NCBI GenBank assembly: GCA_038106445.1
Contig: JAYODU010000002.1
Span: forward strand, 310,001 to 374,000
Length of the DNA stretch: 64,000 bases
Reading direction: 5' to 3'
Origin: Pseudemcibacter sp038106445
Lineage (GTDB): Bacteria > Pseudomonadota > Alphaproteobacteria > Sphingomonadales > Emcibacteraceae
Shown: piece by piece, positions 52,676-61,502 of the stretch
Numbering within the stretch: the first letter of the stretch is position 1
Layout of the letters: every line of letters starts with the position of its first letter
Program-made: the position numbers and the translations under genes
Notes under the pieces: model-generated
Told to the model about the DNA's origin: nothing
Seen by the model: only the letters and a program-made list of their open reading frames with translations
The model's database searches: none

Positions 52676-53599
52676 CTAGCTGCTCATTGCAGCAACTTCT
52701 GCTGCAAAATCATCCACTTCTTTTTCAATACCTTCACCAAGTTCAAGTCTTACGTAGCCGGCAAGATTGATGTCTGTACCAGCAGCTTTAGCAGCATTTT
52801 CAATAACTTTTTTTATTACTGTTTCACCATCAATAACAAAAGTCTGTTCTACAAAAACAACTTCCTGATAAAACTTATTCATACGACCAACGATCATTTT
52901 TTCAATAATATTTTCAGGTTTACCGCTTTCGCGTGCCTGTTCAATCAGGATTGCCTTTTCTCGTTCTACTGCTTCAGGTGATAATTCATCAATTGTCATG
53001 GACTGCGGGTTCGTTGCAGCGACATGCATAGCCAGTTGTTTACCAAGCGTTTCCAGAACACTTGAACCTGCGTCTGATTCGAGCGCAACTAGTACCGCAA
53101 GTTTCCCTAACCCCGGTGCTACTGCATTATGAATATAAGTTGCTACAACGCCGTTATTAACACGTAGACCGGTTGAACGCCGGAATGTCATGTTTTCACC
53201 GATTGTCCCAATTGCTTCTGTAACTTCAGCCTCAACACTGTGGCTCTCGCCAGGAAAAGTAGCGTTTTTTGTCGCTTCATAATCCCCATTATTTGCCAGG
53301 GCAACATCAACAACACCTTTAACAAGTGTCTGAAACTGTTCATTACGTGAAACAAAGTCAGTTTCCGAGTTCACTTCGATCGCAACACCAGAAGTACCGT
53401 TAGATGCTACCGCTACAAGTCCTTCAGCAGCGACCCGTCCTGATTTTTTTTCAGCTTTGGCAATACCTTTTTGGCGAAGCCAGTCCATTGCAGCTTCGAT
53501 GTCACCATCATTTTCACTAAGCGCTTTTTTACAATCCATCATACCTGCGCCGGATTTTTCGCGTAATTCTTTAACAAGTGCGGCAGTAATTTGAGCCAT
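52676..53599 (-). CDS. tsf: Elongation factor Ts
   Basis: Nucleotide-exchange factor for EF-Tu, 307 residues. The N-terminal UBA-like segment LVKELREKSGAGMMDCKKAL (about 8-27) and core motif INSETDFVSRN-like VNSETDFVSRNEQF near 77 are classic, with two core subdomains and a coiled-coil insert. Co-transcribed with rpsB (37-base gap). Nothing unusual. Confidence 0.98.
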   Translation of the reverse strand: MAQITAALVKELREKSGAGMMDCKKALSENDGDIEAAMDWLRQKGIAKAEKKSGRVAAEGLVAVASNGTSGVAIEVNSETDFVSRNEQFQTLVKGVVDVALANNGDYEATKNATFPGESHSVEAEVTEAIGTIGENMTFRRSTGLRVNNGVVATYIHNAVAPGLGKLAVLVALESDAGSSVLETLGKQLAMHVAATNPQSMTIDELSPEAVEREKAILIEQARESGKPENIIEKMIVGRMNKFYQEVVFVEQTFVIDGETVIKKVIENAAKAAGTDINLAGYVRLELGEGIEKEVDDFAAEVAAMSS

Positions 53600-53636
53600 A
53601 ATTCTTTCCTTGTTTAAATATTAATTTTTTTGAAGA

Positions 53637-54461
53637 TTATTCTTCAGTTTTTTCTTCTTCAGCAACCTCTTCAGCCGCTACTTCTTCAGCTGGTGCTTCC
53701 TCAACTGTTTCCTCGGATGGGATTTCCTCAACGGGTGCTTCCTGAGCACCTAAATCAGCACCGGCACTTGCAAGTTCAAGCTGGATACCTTCAAGTACGG
53801 CATCAGCAACAAGGTTGCAGTAAAGATCAATAGCACGTGTTGCATCATCATTTCCCGGAATTGGAAAATCTATATTTTCAGGGCTAGAATTTGTATCCAG
53901 GATCGCAACAACCGGAATACCCAGTTTTTTCGCTTCGGCAATTGCAAGTTCTTCCTTGTTCGTATCAATCACAAAAATTGCACTTGGAATGCCACCCATT
54001 TCTTTGATGCCGCCAAGAGAACGCTCAAGTTTGTCGCGTTCACGTGTCATTTGCAGTGTTTCTTTCTTTGTCAGACCGGCCAAATCGCCCGCAAGCCTGT
54101 CATCAAGTTCATTTAGACGCTTGATCGAATTGGAAATTGTTTCCCAGTTTGTAAGCATTCCACCAAGCCAGCGATGATTTACATAATACTGGCCACAACG
54201 CTTAGCAGCTTCAGCTATAGAGCCAGACGCCTGACGTTTTGTTCCAACAAACAATACACGCCCACCAGCGGCAGTTACATCCTTTATTTGTTCAAGCGCA
54301 CGATGTAAAAGTGGCACTGTAATTGAAAGATTAATGATATGAACTTTATTGCGGACACCAAAGATATAATCACCCATACGTGGGTTCCAGCGATGTTTTT
54401 GATGTCCAAAGTGAACGCCAGCTTCCAATAGCTCGCGCATAGTAAATGTAGGCATAGCCAT
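53637..54461 (-). CDS. rpsB: 30S ribosomal protein S2
   Basis: Small-subunit protein S2, 274 residues. Motifs: MRELLEAGVHFGHQKHRWNP near 8, GRVLFVGTKRQA near 64, YYVNHRWLGGMLTNW near 91 and IFVIDTNKEELAIAEAKKLG near 158. The last 45 residues are a Glu/Ala/Val-rich acidic tail (about 230-274), longer than in E. coli but usual in alphaproteobacteria. A good promoter and a structured leader of about 110 bases precede it, consistent with feedback control by S2. Confidence 0.98.
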   Translation of the reverse strand: MAMPTFTMRELLEAGVHFGHQKHRWNPRMGDYIFGVRNKVHIINLSITVPLLHRALEQIKDVTAAGGRVLFVGTKRQASGSIAEAAKRCGQYYVNHRWLGGMLTNWETISNSIKRLNELDDRLAGDLAGLTKKETLQMTRERDKLERSLGGIKEMGGIPSAIFVIDTNKEELAIAEAKKLGIPVVAILDTNSSPENIDFPIPGNDDATRAIDLYCNLVADAVLEGIQLELASAGADLGAQEAPVEEIPSEETVEEAPAEEVAAEEVAEEEKTEE

Positions 54462-54489
54462 AATATAATTCCTTTTCCGGTTAATCCTC

Positions 54490-54561
54490 TGCAGGTTCTG
54501 AGTTCCTCTCGGAACACCGGTGTGTCGATCCCAATATGTAGGGGACTAACAAACACCTGCA
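54490..54561 (-). promoter_or_regulatory. Structured rpsB leader RNA
   Basis: Read on the minus strand, TGCAGGT (54561-54555) pairs with ACCTGCA (54496-54490). It encloses TCCC/GGGA (54545-54542 with 54532-54529), the palindrome ACACCGGTGT (54523-54514) and the hairpin GTTCC-GAGA-GGAAC (54515-54502) with a GNRA loop. The fold ends about 30 bases before the rpsB start. It resembles in kind the S2-responsive leaders of other bacteria. Confidence 0.5.
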
Positions 54562-54576
54562 TGTGAAAGTATGCGG

Positions 54577-54605
54577 GTAATACACCGCAATTCTGCCTAA
54601 TACAA
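54577..54605 (-). promoter_or_regulatory. rpsB promoter
   Basis: On the minus strand TTGTAT (54605-54600), 17-bp spacer, TATTAC (54582-54577). Optimal spacing, placing the start near 54570. Confidence 0.6.
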
Positions 54606-54632
54606 GGTTTTTTTCCCTATTTTTCTATTTTT

Positions 54633-55364
54633 TTACTCTTTATACGCTCTGACACCAGGATGAATATTTGTTTGGTCGATTTCACCATACCCTGCATTTG
54701 GGTCAATAATACGTTTGCCATTTACAATTTCAGGTTCAACCGTAACAATCTTTCTTGCCCTTGTTATTTCCATTGCTTCCTCAACTGATCGTGCTTGTGA
54801 TAATAAATTAAGGTTCATTATTGTGGGAAAAATCATTTTTTTATGATTTTTTTCTATAAAACCAAGAGGTTCTGCCCAAACCGTTTCTACAATTTCGTTA
54901 TTATCCGGAACGGCAATCTGATTGATCGGTGCTTTTGCAAGAAAAAACCGCGTGTCAAAACGCTTTGAGTAAATATTCGGTGTAACCCAGCGGGCAAAGG
55001 GTATAATATGATCTCTGAAGATTTTGGCACCTGCTGAATTTATGAATTCCGTAATTGTAATCTCTTTATTCTTTAATTTTTTAAATTCATGCGGTATGGC
55101 GTCAATCTTACCTATAACCATCCCGGATTCTTCGTATACTTCGCGAATTGCTGTACTCATTACCTCGCCGTAATCTGATGAAAAAAGAACCCCATAATCC
55201 TTTAACATCTGATCATCAGTATCCCTTTTTCCACCAGGAAATACGTATGCACCACCGGCAAAATCAATATCATCATGTCGACGCACCAGTAAGACTTCCA
55301 TCTTTCCGGTACGAACATTATCTCTGATTATTAAAACAGATGCAGAATCTATTAAATCTGACAT
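54633..55364 (-). CDS. Nudix hydrolase, NUDT19-like
   Basis: A 243-residue Nudix-fold protein; these hydrolyse nucleoside diphosphates linked to another group, and NUDT19-like members often act on CoA derivatives. The Nudix box is split: PGGKRDTDD near 44 is separated by about 15 residues from AIREVYEESGMVIG near 73, the arrangement known in this subgroup. The metal-binding REVYEESG is intact. Its ATG follows the dnaE stop with no gap, so it is translated from the dnaE message. Substrate unknown. Confidence 0.87.
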   Translation of the reverse strand: MSDLIDSASVLIIRDNVRTGKMEVLLVRRHDDIDFAGGAYVFPGGKRDTDDQMLKDYGVLFSSDYGEVMSTAIREVYEESGMVIGKIDAIPHEFKKLKNKEITITEFINSAGAKIFRDHIIPFARWVTPNIYSKRFDTRFFLAKAPINQIAVPDNNEIVETVWAEPLGFIEKNHKKMIFPTIMNLNLLSQARSVEEAMEITRARKIVTVEPEIVNGKRIIDPNAGYGEIDQTNIHPGVRAYKE

Positions 55365-58300
55365 TTAAATTTCTTTCGCTTCAATGACACAATTGAGCGA
55401 TGCAACAGCGTTCCGTGTTGCATGGGAAATTTTATACCTGTCCGGAAGCTCGATATCGACATCGCAATCTGGAAATCCTTCATTCCTAACATTTAACTTG
55501 AACGTGACAAGTCCACGGCCATTCTTGTTATTTTTGAGTATTTCCTTAATTGCATCAAGGTTACTGTCATCCCTTAAATATATGTCAAGGCCGGTGCCTG
55601 TGCGCATCGCCACCTGATCAATGGTTTCAATACCCTGTGCGGTAATCCTGATTGCACCGTCATCACTATGCTTAACTTCCGCTTTAATGATGATGGAATT
55701 ACCACTTACAAGCACATCGTCTACAGCAGCAAGTAATTCCGAGAAAAGTGTTACTTCGTAAGCTCCATAACAGTCAGAAAGGCTTAGAAAAGCATATGGA
55801 TTGCCCTTTTTAGATTTCATCCGTCTTATAGCCTGTATTGTACCCGCAAGCTTTATAGAACCGCCCTTACCTGCTGCCCTGATTTCAATTTCGCTACTTG
55901 GGACCACCTTCTGGCGCGCTAGAACGTTAGCAAAAGCATCCAGCGGATGGGCAGACAAATAAAAACCAACCGCCTCTTTTTCACCAGCCAGCTTTTCTAT
56001 TAAGTCCCACTCTGTCACTTCCGGGAAAATAATCGTATTTTGCTCAACCTGATCACCAAACAAACTTACCTGGTTTGAATTTCGCTCCTGGGTCGCCAGC
56101 GACATTTCGCGAAGCATCATTTCTACACCCACCATAAGCTGCGCCCGATTTGGATTTATTTCATCAAATGCGCCCGCCTTTATCAGATTTTCAAGTGCGC
56201 GCTTGTTGATTTGCCTTGTATCAACACGGCTGCAAAAATCCGACATATCTTTAAAGGGACCTCTTGCTTGACGTTCCTCAATAAGACTATGCATAGCCGC
56301 ACTGCCAACATTTTTTAGGCCCGCAAGTGCGTATCTTACACCGCGTAATTTTCCATCGCTTAATGCACCGCCTATCCCGTCTTCGTCTTTTTCACCGTCA
56401 ATAACCTCAGCGGTGAATTCCACCTGCGACTTGTTTATATCAGGTGGCAGTATAGGAATATTCAGGTTATTCAGTTCCTGTTTAAATACATGAAGCTTAT
56501 CTGTATTCGTCAGATCAAGTGTCATGATCGCCGCCATAAATTCGACGGTGTAATTTGCCTTTAAATATGCTGTCTGATAGGAAACAAGCGCATAGGCCGC
56601 AGCATGGCTTTTGTTAAAGCCGTAACCTGCAAATTTTGCCACCTGATCAAATATACCGGCGGCTTGTTTTGGATCTACGCCTTTTTTATCCGCTCCATCC
56701 TGAAAGCGGGCGCGCTGCTTATCCATTTCCGACGCTATTTTCTTGCCCATGGCGCGCCGAAGAATATCCGCATCCCCAAGGGTATAGTCTGCCAGAATTT
56801 GCGCAATCTGCATTACCTGCTCCTGATAGATAATTACCCCATAGGTTTCGGTAAGAATATCTTCCAGTAAAGGATGAAGATAATCAGGGGCTTCGGCACC
56901 ATGTTTACATGCAATATAGCGTGGAATATTATCCATTGGTCCCGGGCGATAAAGGGCAACCACCGCAATAATATCTTCAAACATATCAGGCTTAAGGTTC
57001 ATAAGAACGCTTTGCATTCCCGTACTTTCAAGCTGGAATATACCGACCGTATTACCGCTACACATAAGGTCAAACGAAGGTTGGTCATCAAGGGGGATAT
57101 TTTCAATATCCACTTCGATGTTACGTACGCCAATATATTCCAAGGCTTTTTTGAGAACCGTCAGTGTTTTAAGACCAAGGAAATCAAATTTCACCAGCCC
57201 TGCCTGTTCAACATATTTCATATTAAACTGTGTGACCGGCATATCCGAGCGCGGATCACGATAAAGTGGTACCAATTTATCCAGTGGGCGGTCCCCAATC
57301 ACCACACCCGCCGCATGCGTTGACGCATGTCTGAACAGTCCTTCCAGTTGAAGTGCTATTTTAATAAGCCTTTCAGTATTTGGATCGCTGCTTATTTCAT
57401 CACGTAACTTTTTTTCTGACTCTATCGCTTCTGACAGGCTGATGGGGTTAGCAGGGTTGCTCGGGATCAGCTTTGAAAGCCGGTCAACCTGCATATAAGG
57501 CATTTGCAGAACGCGGCCAACATCACGCACGACGGCGCGCGCCTGTAGCTTTCCGAATGTGATTATTTGAGCAACCTGATCATGCCCATATTTTTCCTGA
57601 ACATATCTGATAACCTGTTCCCGCTTGTCCTGACAAAAGTCAATATCGAAGTCGGGCATGGAAATACGTTCCGGGTTCAAAAACCGTTCAAAAAGCAGGC
57701 CGAATTTCAACGGGTCAAGGTCAGTGATATTGAGGGCCCACGCCACCACGGAACCAGCACCGGAACCACGACCGGGCCCCACCGGAATATCATGCTCTTT
57801 CGACCACTTGATAAAATCGGCCACAATAAGAAAATAACCCGGGAAATCCATATTGATAATGACATCAAGTTCATATTCCAGACGTTTAACATAAGGTTTT
57901 GCCAGATCTTCCCGTTTTTTAGGGTCTTCTTCATCGCCATAAACATGATTTATGAGCCGCTTTTCCAAACCATCGCGAGCGACTTTTCTAAGACACCCTG
58001 CTTCATCCATATTTTCGCCTATGGTGAAATTAGGCAAAATCGGTGCTATGGTCGGGACTTTAAAAGAGCAGCGCCTTGCGATAACAACAGTATTTTGAAT
58101 AGCCTCCGGCAGGTCTTCAAATAATTTCACCATTTCATCGGTGGATTTGAAATAATGTTCCGGTGTTTCCTGACGGCGGTCTGTCTGTTCCACATAATTT
58201 CCATCCGCAATACATAGAAGCGCATCATGGGCTTCATACATTTTACGCTTTGGAAAAAAGACCTGATTAGTGGCAACTAGAGGAATATCATACCTGTAGG

Positions 58301-58892
58301 CGTAATCTATAAAGATACTTTCAAGTTTTTTTTCAATCGCAAGACCGTGCCGCGCAATCTCCATATAAAGCCGGCCTGGAAAAATGTTATTCAAATATTT
58401 TAAGCATTCTTCCGCCTTTTCAAATTGATCCTCCTGTAAATATTTTCCGACCGGTCCCTTCACGCCACCCGTAAGGCAAATAAGATCATCGGAATGCCCT
58501 TCCAGATCGACCAGGGATATTTGCGGTGTTTCAGTAGGTGCTGAACCAAGATGCGCCCTGCTGACAAGAAACATCAGATTTTCATAACCCGCCTGTGTTT
58601 GCGCAAGCAGGACAAGCCAACCCGGGTCCGGTGCTTTTTGGTGAATGTTTTGATCAGTCGTGCTTTCATGGCGGATCGCAAGCGTACAACCGATAATCGG
58701 TTGTATCCCTTTTGATGGCAAACTGAGTGAGACATCAAGCGCACCAAACATATTATTAGTATCGGTGATAGCGACCGCTGGCATTTTGTTACCAATACAC
58801 AGTTTAGCCAGTTCACTTATATGTACGGCACCTTCCGCCAAAGAATATGCCGAATGTAATCTAAGGTGAATGAATTGATCTTGGTCAGGCAT
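55365..58892 (-). CDS. dnaE: DNA polymerase III alpha subunit
   Basis: Replicative polymerase, 1175 residues. The PHP domain (LRLHSAYSLAEGAVHISELA near 7) is followed by the palm with catalytic aspartates in MPDFDIDFCQDKREQV near 402, preceded by GPGRGSGAGSVVAW. The fingers have RRAMGKK near 735 and FNKSHAAAYALVSYQTAYLK near 777. A helix-hairpin-helix, an OB domain and the C-terminal tau-binding region complete it. In alphaproteobacteria it usually follows lolD directly; here DUF1761 and sulfatase genes lie between. Confidence 0.98.
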   Translation of the reverse strand: MPDQDQFIHLRLHSAYSLAEGAVHISELAKLCIGNKMPAVAITDTNNMFGALDVSLSLPSKGIQPIIGCTLAIRHESTTDQNIHQKAPDPGWLVLLAQTQAGYENLMFLVSRAHLGSAPTETPQISLVDLEGHSDDLICLTGGVKGPVGKYLQEDQFEKAEECLKYLNNIFPGRLYMEIARHGLAIEKKLESIFIDYAYRYDIPLVATNQVFFPKRKMYEAHDALLCIADGNYVEQTDRRQETPEHYFKSTDEMVKLFEDLPEAIQNTVVIARRCSFKVPTIAPILPNFTIGENMDEAGCLRKVARDGLEKRLINHVYGDEEDPKKREDLAKPYVKRLEYELDVIINMDFPGYFLIVADFIKWSKEHDIPVGPGRGSGAGSVVAWALNITDLDPLKFGLLFERFLNPERISMPDFDIDFCQDKREQVIRYVQEKYGHDQVAQIITFGKLQARAVVRDVGRVLQMPYMQVDRLSKLIPSNPANPISLSEAIESEKKLRDEISSDPNTERLIKIALQLEGLFRHASTHAAGVVIGDRPLDKLVPLYRDPRSDMPVTQFNMKYVEQAGLVKFDFLGLKTLTVLKKALEYIGVRNIEVDIENIPLDDQPSFDLMCSGNTVGIFQLESTGMQSVLMNLKPDMFEDIIAVVALYRPGPMDNIPRYIACKHGAEAPDYLHPLLEDILTETYGVIIYQEQVMQIAQILADYTLGDADILRRAMGKKIASEMDKQRARFQDGADKKGVDPKQAAGIFDQVAKFAGYGFNKSHAAAYALVSYQTAYLKANYTVEFMAAIMTLDLTNTDKLHVFKQELNNLNIPILPPDINKSQVEFTAEVIDGEKDEDGIGGALSDGKLRGVRYALAGLKNVGSAAMHSLIEERQARGPFKDMSDFCSRVDTRQINKRALENLIKAGAFDEINPNRAQLMVGVEMMLREMSLATQERNSNQVSLFGDQVEQNTIIFPEVTEWDLIEKLAGEKEAVGFYLSAHPLDAFANVLARQKVVPSSEIEIRAAGKGGSIKLAGTIQAIRRMKSKKGNPYAFLSLSDCYGAYEVTLFSELLAAVDDVLVSGNSIIIKAEVKHSDDGAIRITAQGIETIDQVAMRTGTGLDIYLRDDSNLDAIKEILKNNKNGRGLVTFKLNVRNEGFPDCDVDIELPDRYKISHATRNAVASLNCVIEAKEI

Positions 58893-58911
58893 AAAAATTA
58901 TTTCTGGTTTT

Positions 58912-59313
58912 TCACATCAAACTCAATACTAGTACGACCGCTATAAATTCGGCAACACATTGTGTGGCATATATTAAAAATAATTTAAGGCTACGTCCTT
59001 CAAACGAAAAAGATAGACCGATCTGTGCTGCCGTGATGCCAATTGCGATTATAACTCCAACAGCCATTGCCGACCTTAAATCAAGCGCCAGCATTTGAAG
59101 AAGGATTGCAAATGAAAAAGATACCAATAAAGCTATGAATAGTCCCGACAACAGGGCATCACGCGGACTTTCGAGTTCTTCTTTCTTTAACCCGGTTTCC
59201 TTAAGCCATAAATCGCCAAAAAGAATAGGTGAAAACCAAAGACTTCCAATGAAAAACTTCGCTACTCCGGCAAGCAGAATGGCTAAATAGTTCAAACTTC
59301 CTAAATCAAGCAT
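58912..59313 (-). CDS. DUF1761 membrane protein
   Basis: A 133-residue integral membrane protein of the DUF1761 type. The signature GSLWFSPILFGDLWLKETG (about 23-41) lies in a loop after the first helix. Four membrane segments are visible (about 5-28, 50-72, 78-98, 108-132). Function is unknown for the family. It lies between the sulfatase (14 bases) and dnaE (19 bases), probably in one transcript. Confidence 0.8.
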   Translation of the reverse strand: MLDLGSLNYLAILLAGVAKFFIGSLWFSPILFGDLWLKETGLKKEELESPRDALLSGLFIALLVSFSFAILLQMLALDLRSAMAVGVIIAIGITAAQIGLSFSFEGRSLKLFLIYATQCVAEFIAVVLVLSLM

Positions 59314-59327
59314 AATTGTTCTCCCAT

Positions 59328-60794
59328 TTATTTTGATGAAATAGCAATAAGCCTGTTGAGTTTTTCATTCATTTCCTCAACTATCGGTGCGTACCCGTCA
59401 TCATCAATAATATTATTAAGCTCAAAAGGATCCGCCACAAGATCATAAAGCTCATCCATACCTTCCAAATCTACATATCGGATATATTTATAACGATCTG
59501 TTCTGACCGCTTTATATCCCATACGATCCATACGTTCAAAAACGGTGTCTGTATAACATTCGATCATAAATGAATTACGCCAATCATCAACATTATCCCT
59601 TGCAAGTATCGGCACATAAGAACGTCCATGCCTGACTTTTGTTTGTTCAAGACCGGCAAATTCAATCATTGTCGGGGCAAGGTCCAACGTAAGCACCATT
59701 TCATCTGGCTTAATACCGGCGTCAATCACTTTTGGATACCGTATCATAAGCGGTATTCGAATGCCTTCCTCATATGACATGCGCCGTTCTGCGCTAAGAC
59801 CATGTTCACCATACCAGTAGCCATGATCCGACGTAACGACAATAATTGTATTATCAAGCCTACCGCTCAATTCCAGTTCACCAAGCAATCGGCCAAGGCC
59901 TTCATCAATTGCCATCATCATTTCATGACGTTCATGAATGGTACTGTCCGAGGTTACGGTATCGATACCTAACGGTGGAAGCTCATTAATCTGACGCATA
60001 AGGGCGGGTTTATCTAATGGTGCAATTCCATAATTCGGTCTTCGTGGTGGCATCGCATCCGCATACATCCCGACATGACGGTCAGCGGCAACAAATCCAC
60101 TTCTGGTTTGTCCTTCCGGCAATTCAGCAGCACTTCCGTCATCAGCTTGAAAAACGTTTGGATGCAATGCTTTATGTGAAAGATACAGCATAAATGGCCC
60201 GTCACGTTCCTGGTTTATAAAGTCGACTGATAAATCATGCAAAATATCAGTAACATATCCTTTAATCTGTTTGCGTTCGCCATTCAGATTAAGTGTAGGA
60301 TCAATGGCTTCACCCTGCCCGCGCATCCCCGCCCAGGTGGAAAAACCGGGTCGCGCCGTATCGTCATTACCCATATGCCATTTGCCAATAAAGGCCGTAT
60401 CGTAACCGCTTTCCTGAAGCCGTATTGGAAAAGTTTCAAGCTGGTGGCTTAGTTCGTTTCTCGCAAGGTTATCGGTTATCCCGTGATAATGAGCTTGCTG
60501 CCCCGTTAGAAGCGTCGCCCTGCTGGGTGAACAAAGCGGATTTACAGTAAAACTATTTTGAAAATTTGCACCTTCTGCAGCAATACGGTCAATATTGGGG
60601 GTTTGAATATAAGGATGACCCGCCGCACCAATTTCATCAAAACGCATATCATCAACAAGGATGATGATCATATTGGGACGTTCATCATTAACTTCACTGA
60701 TCGGGAGGATTTTTTCTGTTTCCGCGCAAGCCATGAGCATAAGTAAGAATAACATTAAACCTGCCTGAGATATTGAATAACAAAATTTTCGCAT
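59328..60794 (-). CDS. Lipoprotein sulfatase (type I, formylglycine)
   Basis: Sulfatase hydrolysing sulfate esters, probably of a sulfated glycan, 488 residues. The start is ATG 60794, fixed by GGAGG (60804-60800); an upstream ATG at 60806 precedes that site. The signal ends in a lipobox LMAC (Cys23), so it should be lipidated and face the periplasm or surface. Metal ligands Asp48-Asp49 (LVDDMRFDE) and the formylglycine motif Cys88-Ser-Pro-Ser-Arg (PLCSPSRATLLTG) are present, with GKWHMG near 137 and TSDHGYWYGEHGL near 324. It needs a formylglycine-generating enzyme, not in the window. The gene sits inside an otherwise conserved lolD-dnaE block, which suggests insertion. Confidence 0.92.
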   Translation of the reverse strand: MRKFCYSISQAGLMLFLLMLMACAETEKILPISEVNDERPNMIIILVDDMRFDEIGAAGHPYIQTPNIDRIAAEGANFQNSFTVNPLCSPSRATLLTGQQAHYHGITDNLARNELSHQLETFPIRLQESGYDTAFIGKWHMGNDDTARPGFSTWAGMRGQGEAIDPTLNLNGERKQIKGYVTDILHDLSVDFINQERDGPFMLYLSHKALHPNVFQADDGSAAELPEGQTRSGFVAADRHVGMYADAMPPRRPNYGIAPLDKPALMRQINELPPLGIDTVTSDSTIHERHEMMMAIDEGLGRLLGELELSGRLDNTIIVVTSDHGYWYGEHGLSAERRMSYEEGIRIPLMIRYPKVIDAGIKPDEMVLTLDLAPTMIEFAGLEQTKVRHGRSYVPILARDNVDDWRNSFMIECYTDTVFERMDRMGYKAVRTDRYKYIRYVDLEGMDELYDLVADPFELNNIIDDDGYAPIVEEMNEKLNRLIAISSK

Positions 60795-60799
60795 TTTAT

Positions 60800-60804
60800 C
60801 CTCC
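60800..60804 (-). promoter_or_regulatory. Ribosome-binding site deciding the sulfatase start
   Basis: GGAGG five bases upstream of ATG 60794. It would lie inside the coding region if the ATG at 60806 were used. Confidence 0.75.
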
Positions 60805-60821
60805 ATGGCAAAATTTAATGA

Positions 60822-61502
60822 TTAGATATTTGCTTTAACTTCGCCATCCTTAAGTAATATAACACGGTCCATACGATGCGCGAGCGTATAATTATGTGTT
60901 GCAATAAGTGCGGATATCCCCTCTTCCTTTGACATATTAAGAAGGATATCCATAACGTCATTTCCGGTTTTTTCGTCCAGGTTACCAGTCGGCTCATCCG
61001 CCAGAATAAGGCGCGGTTTATTGGCTAACGCCCGGGCTATGGCAACACGTTGCTGTTCACCACCCGAAAGTTCAGACGGCAAATGGGTTACGCGCTCTGA
61101 AAGTCCCATTTTATCAAGAAGCTCTAGGGCTCTTTGCTTCGCATCATTGTTTGATACACCCGCCACCAACTGCGGCATAATGACATTATCAAGGGCACTG
61201 AATTCGGGAAGCAGATTATGAAACTGATATATAAATCCAATTTCATGTCTTCTAATTTTTGTGCGTTTTATATCAGCAAGCCCCTGTGTCGGAACACCGG
61301 AAATGATCACATCACCACTATCAGCCCGTTCAAGTAGCCCCATAATATGAAGCAAGGTGGATTTACCCGCACCCGATGCGCCCACAAGAGCCACAATTTC
61401 ACCGCTGGCAATTTTAAGATTGATCCCTTTCAGGATTTCCAAATGGTGCTCGCCCTGATCAAAGCTTTTATAAACATTATTAATTTCAATAATATTACTC
61501 AT
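60822..61502 (-). CDS. lolD: Lipoprotein-releasing ABC transporter ATPase LolD
   Basis: ATPase subunit that powers release of outer-membrane lipoproteins from the inner membrane, 226 residues. Walker A GASGAGKSTL near 42, Q-loop YQFHNLLPEF near 92, signature LSGGEQQRVAIARAL near 144 and Walker B LILADEPTGNLDE near 166 are intact. It overlaps the end of lolC by eight bases. The downstream lipoprotein sulfatase is a likely client of the same sorting route. Confidence 0.96.
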   Translation of the reverse strand: MSNIIEINNVYKSFDQGEHHLEILKGINLKIASGEIVALVGASGAGKSTLLHIMGLLERADSGDVIISGVPTQGLADIKRTKIRRHEIGFIYQFHNLLPEFSALDNVIMPQLVAGVSNNDAKQRALELLDKMGLSERVTHLPSELSGGEQQRVAIARALANKPRLILADEPTGNLDEKTGNDVMDILLNMSKEEGISALIATHNYTLAHRMDRVILLKDGEVKANI

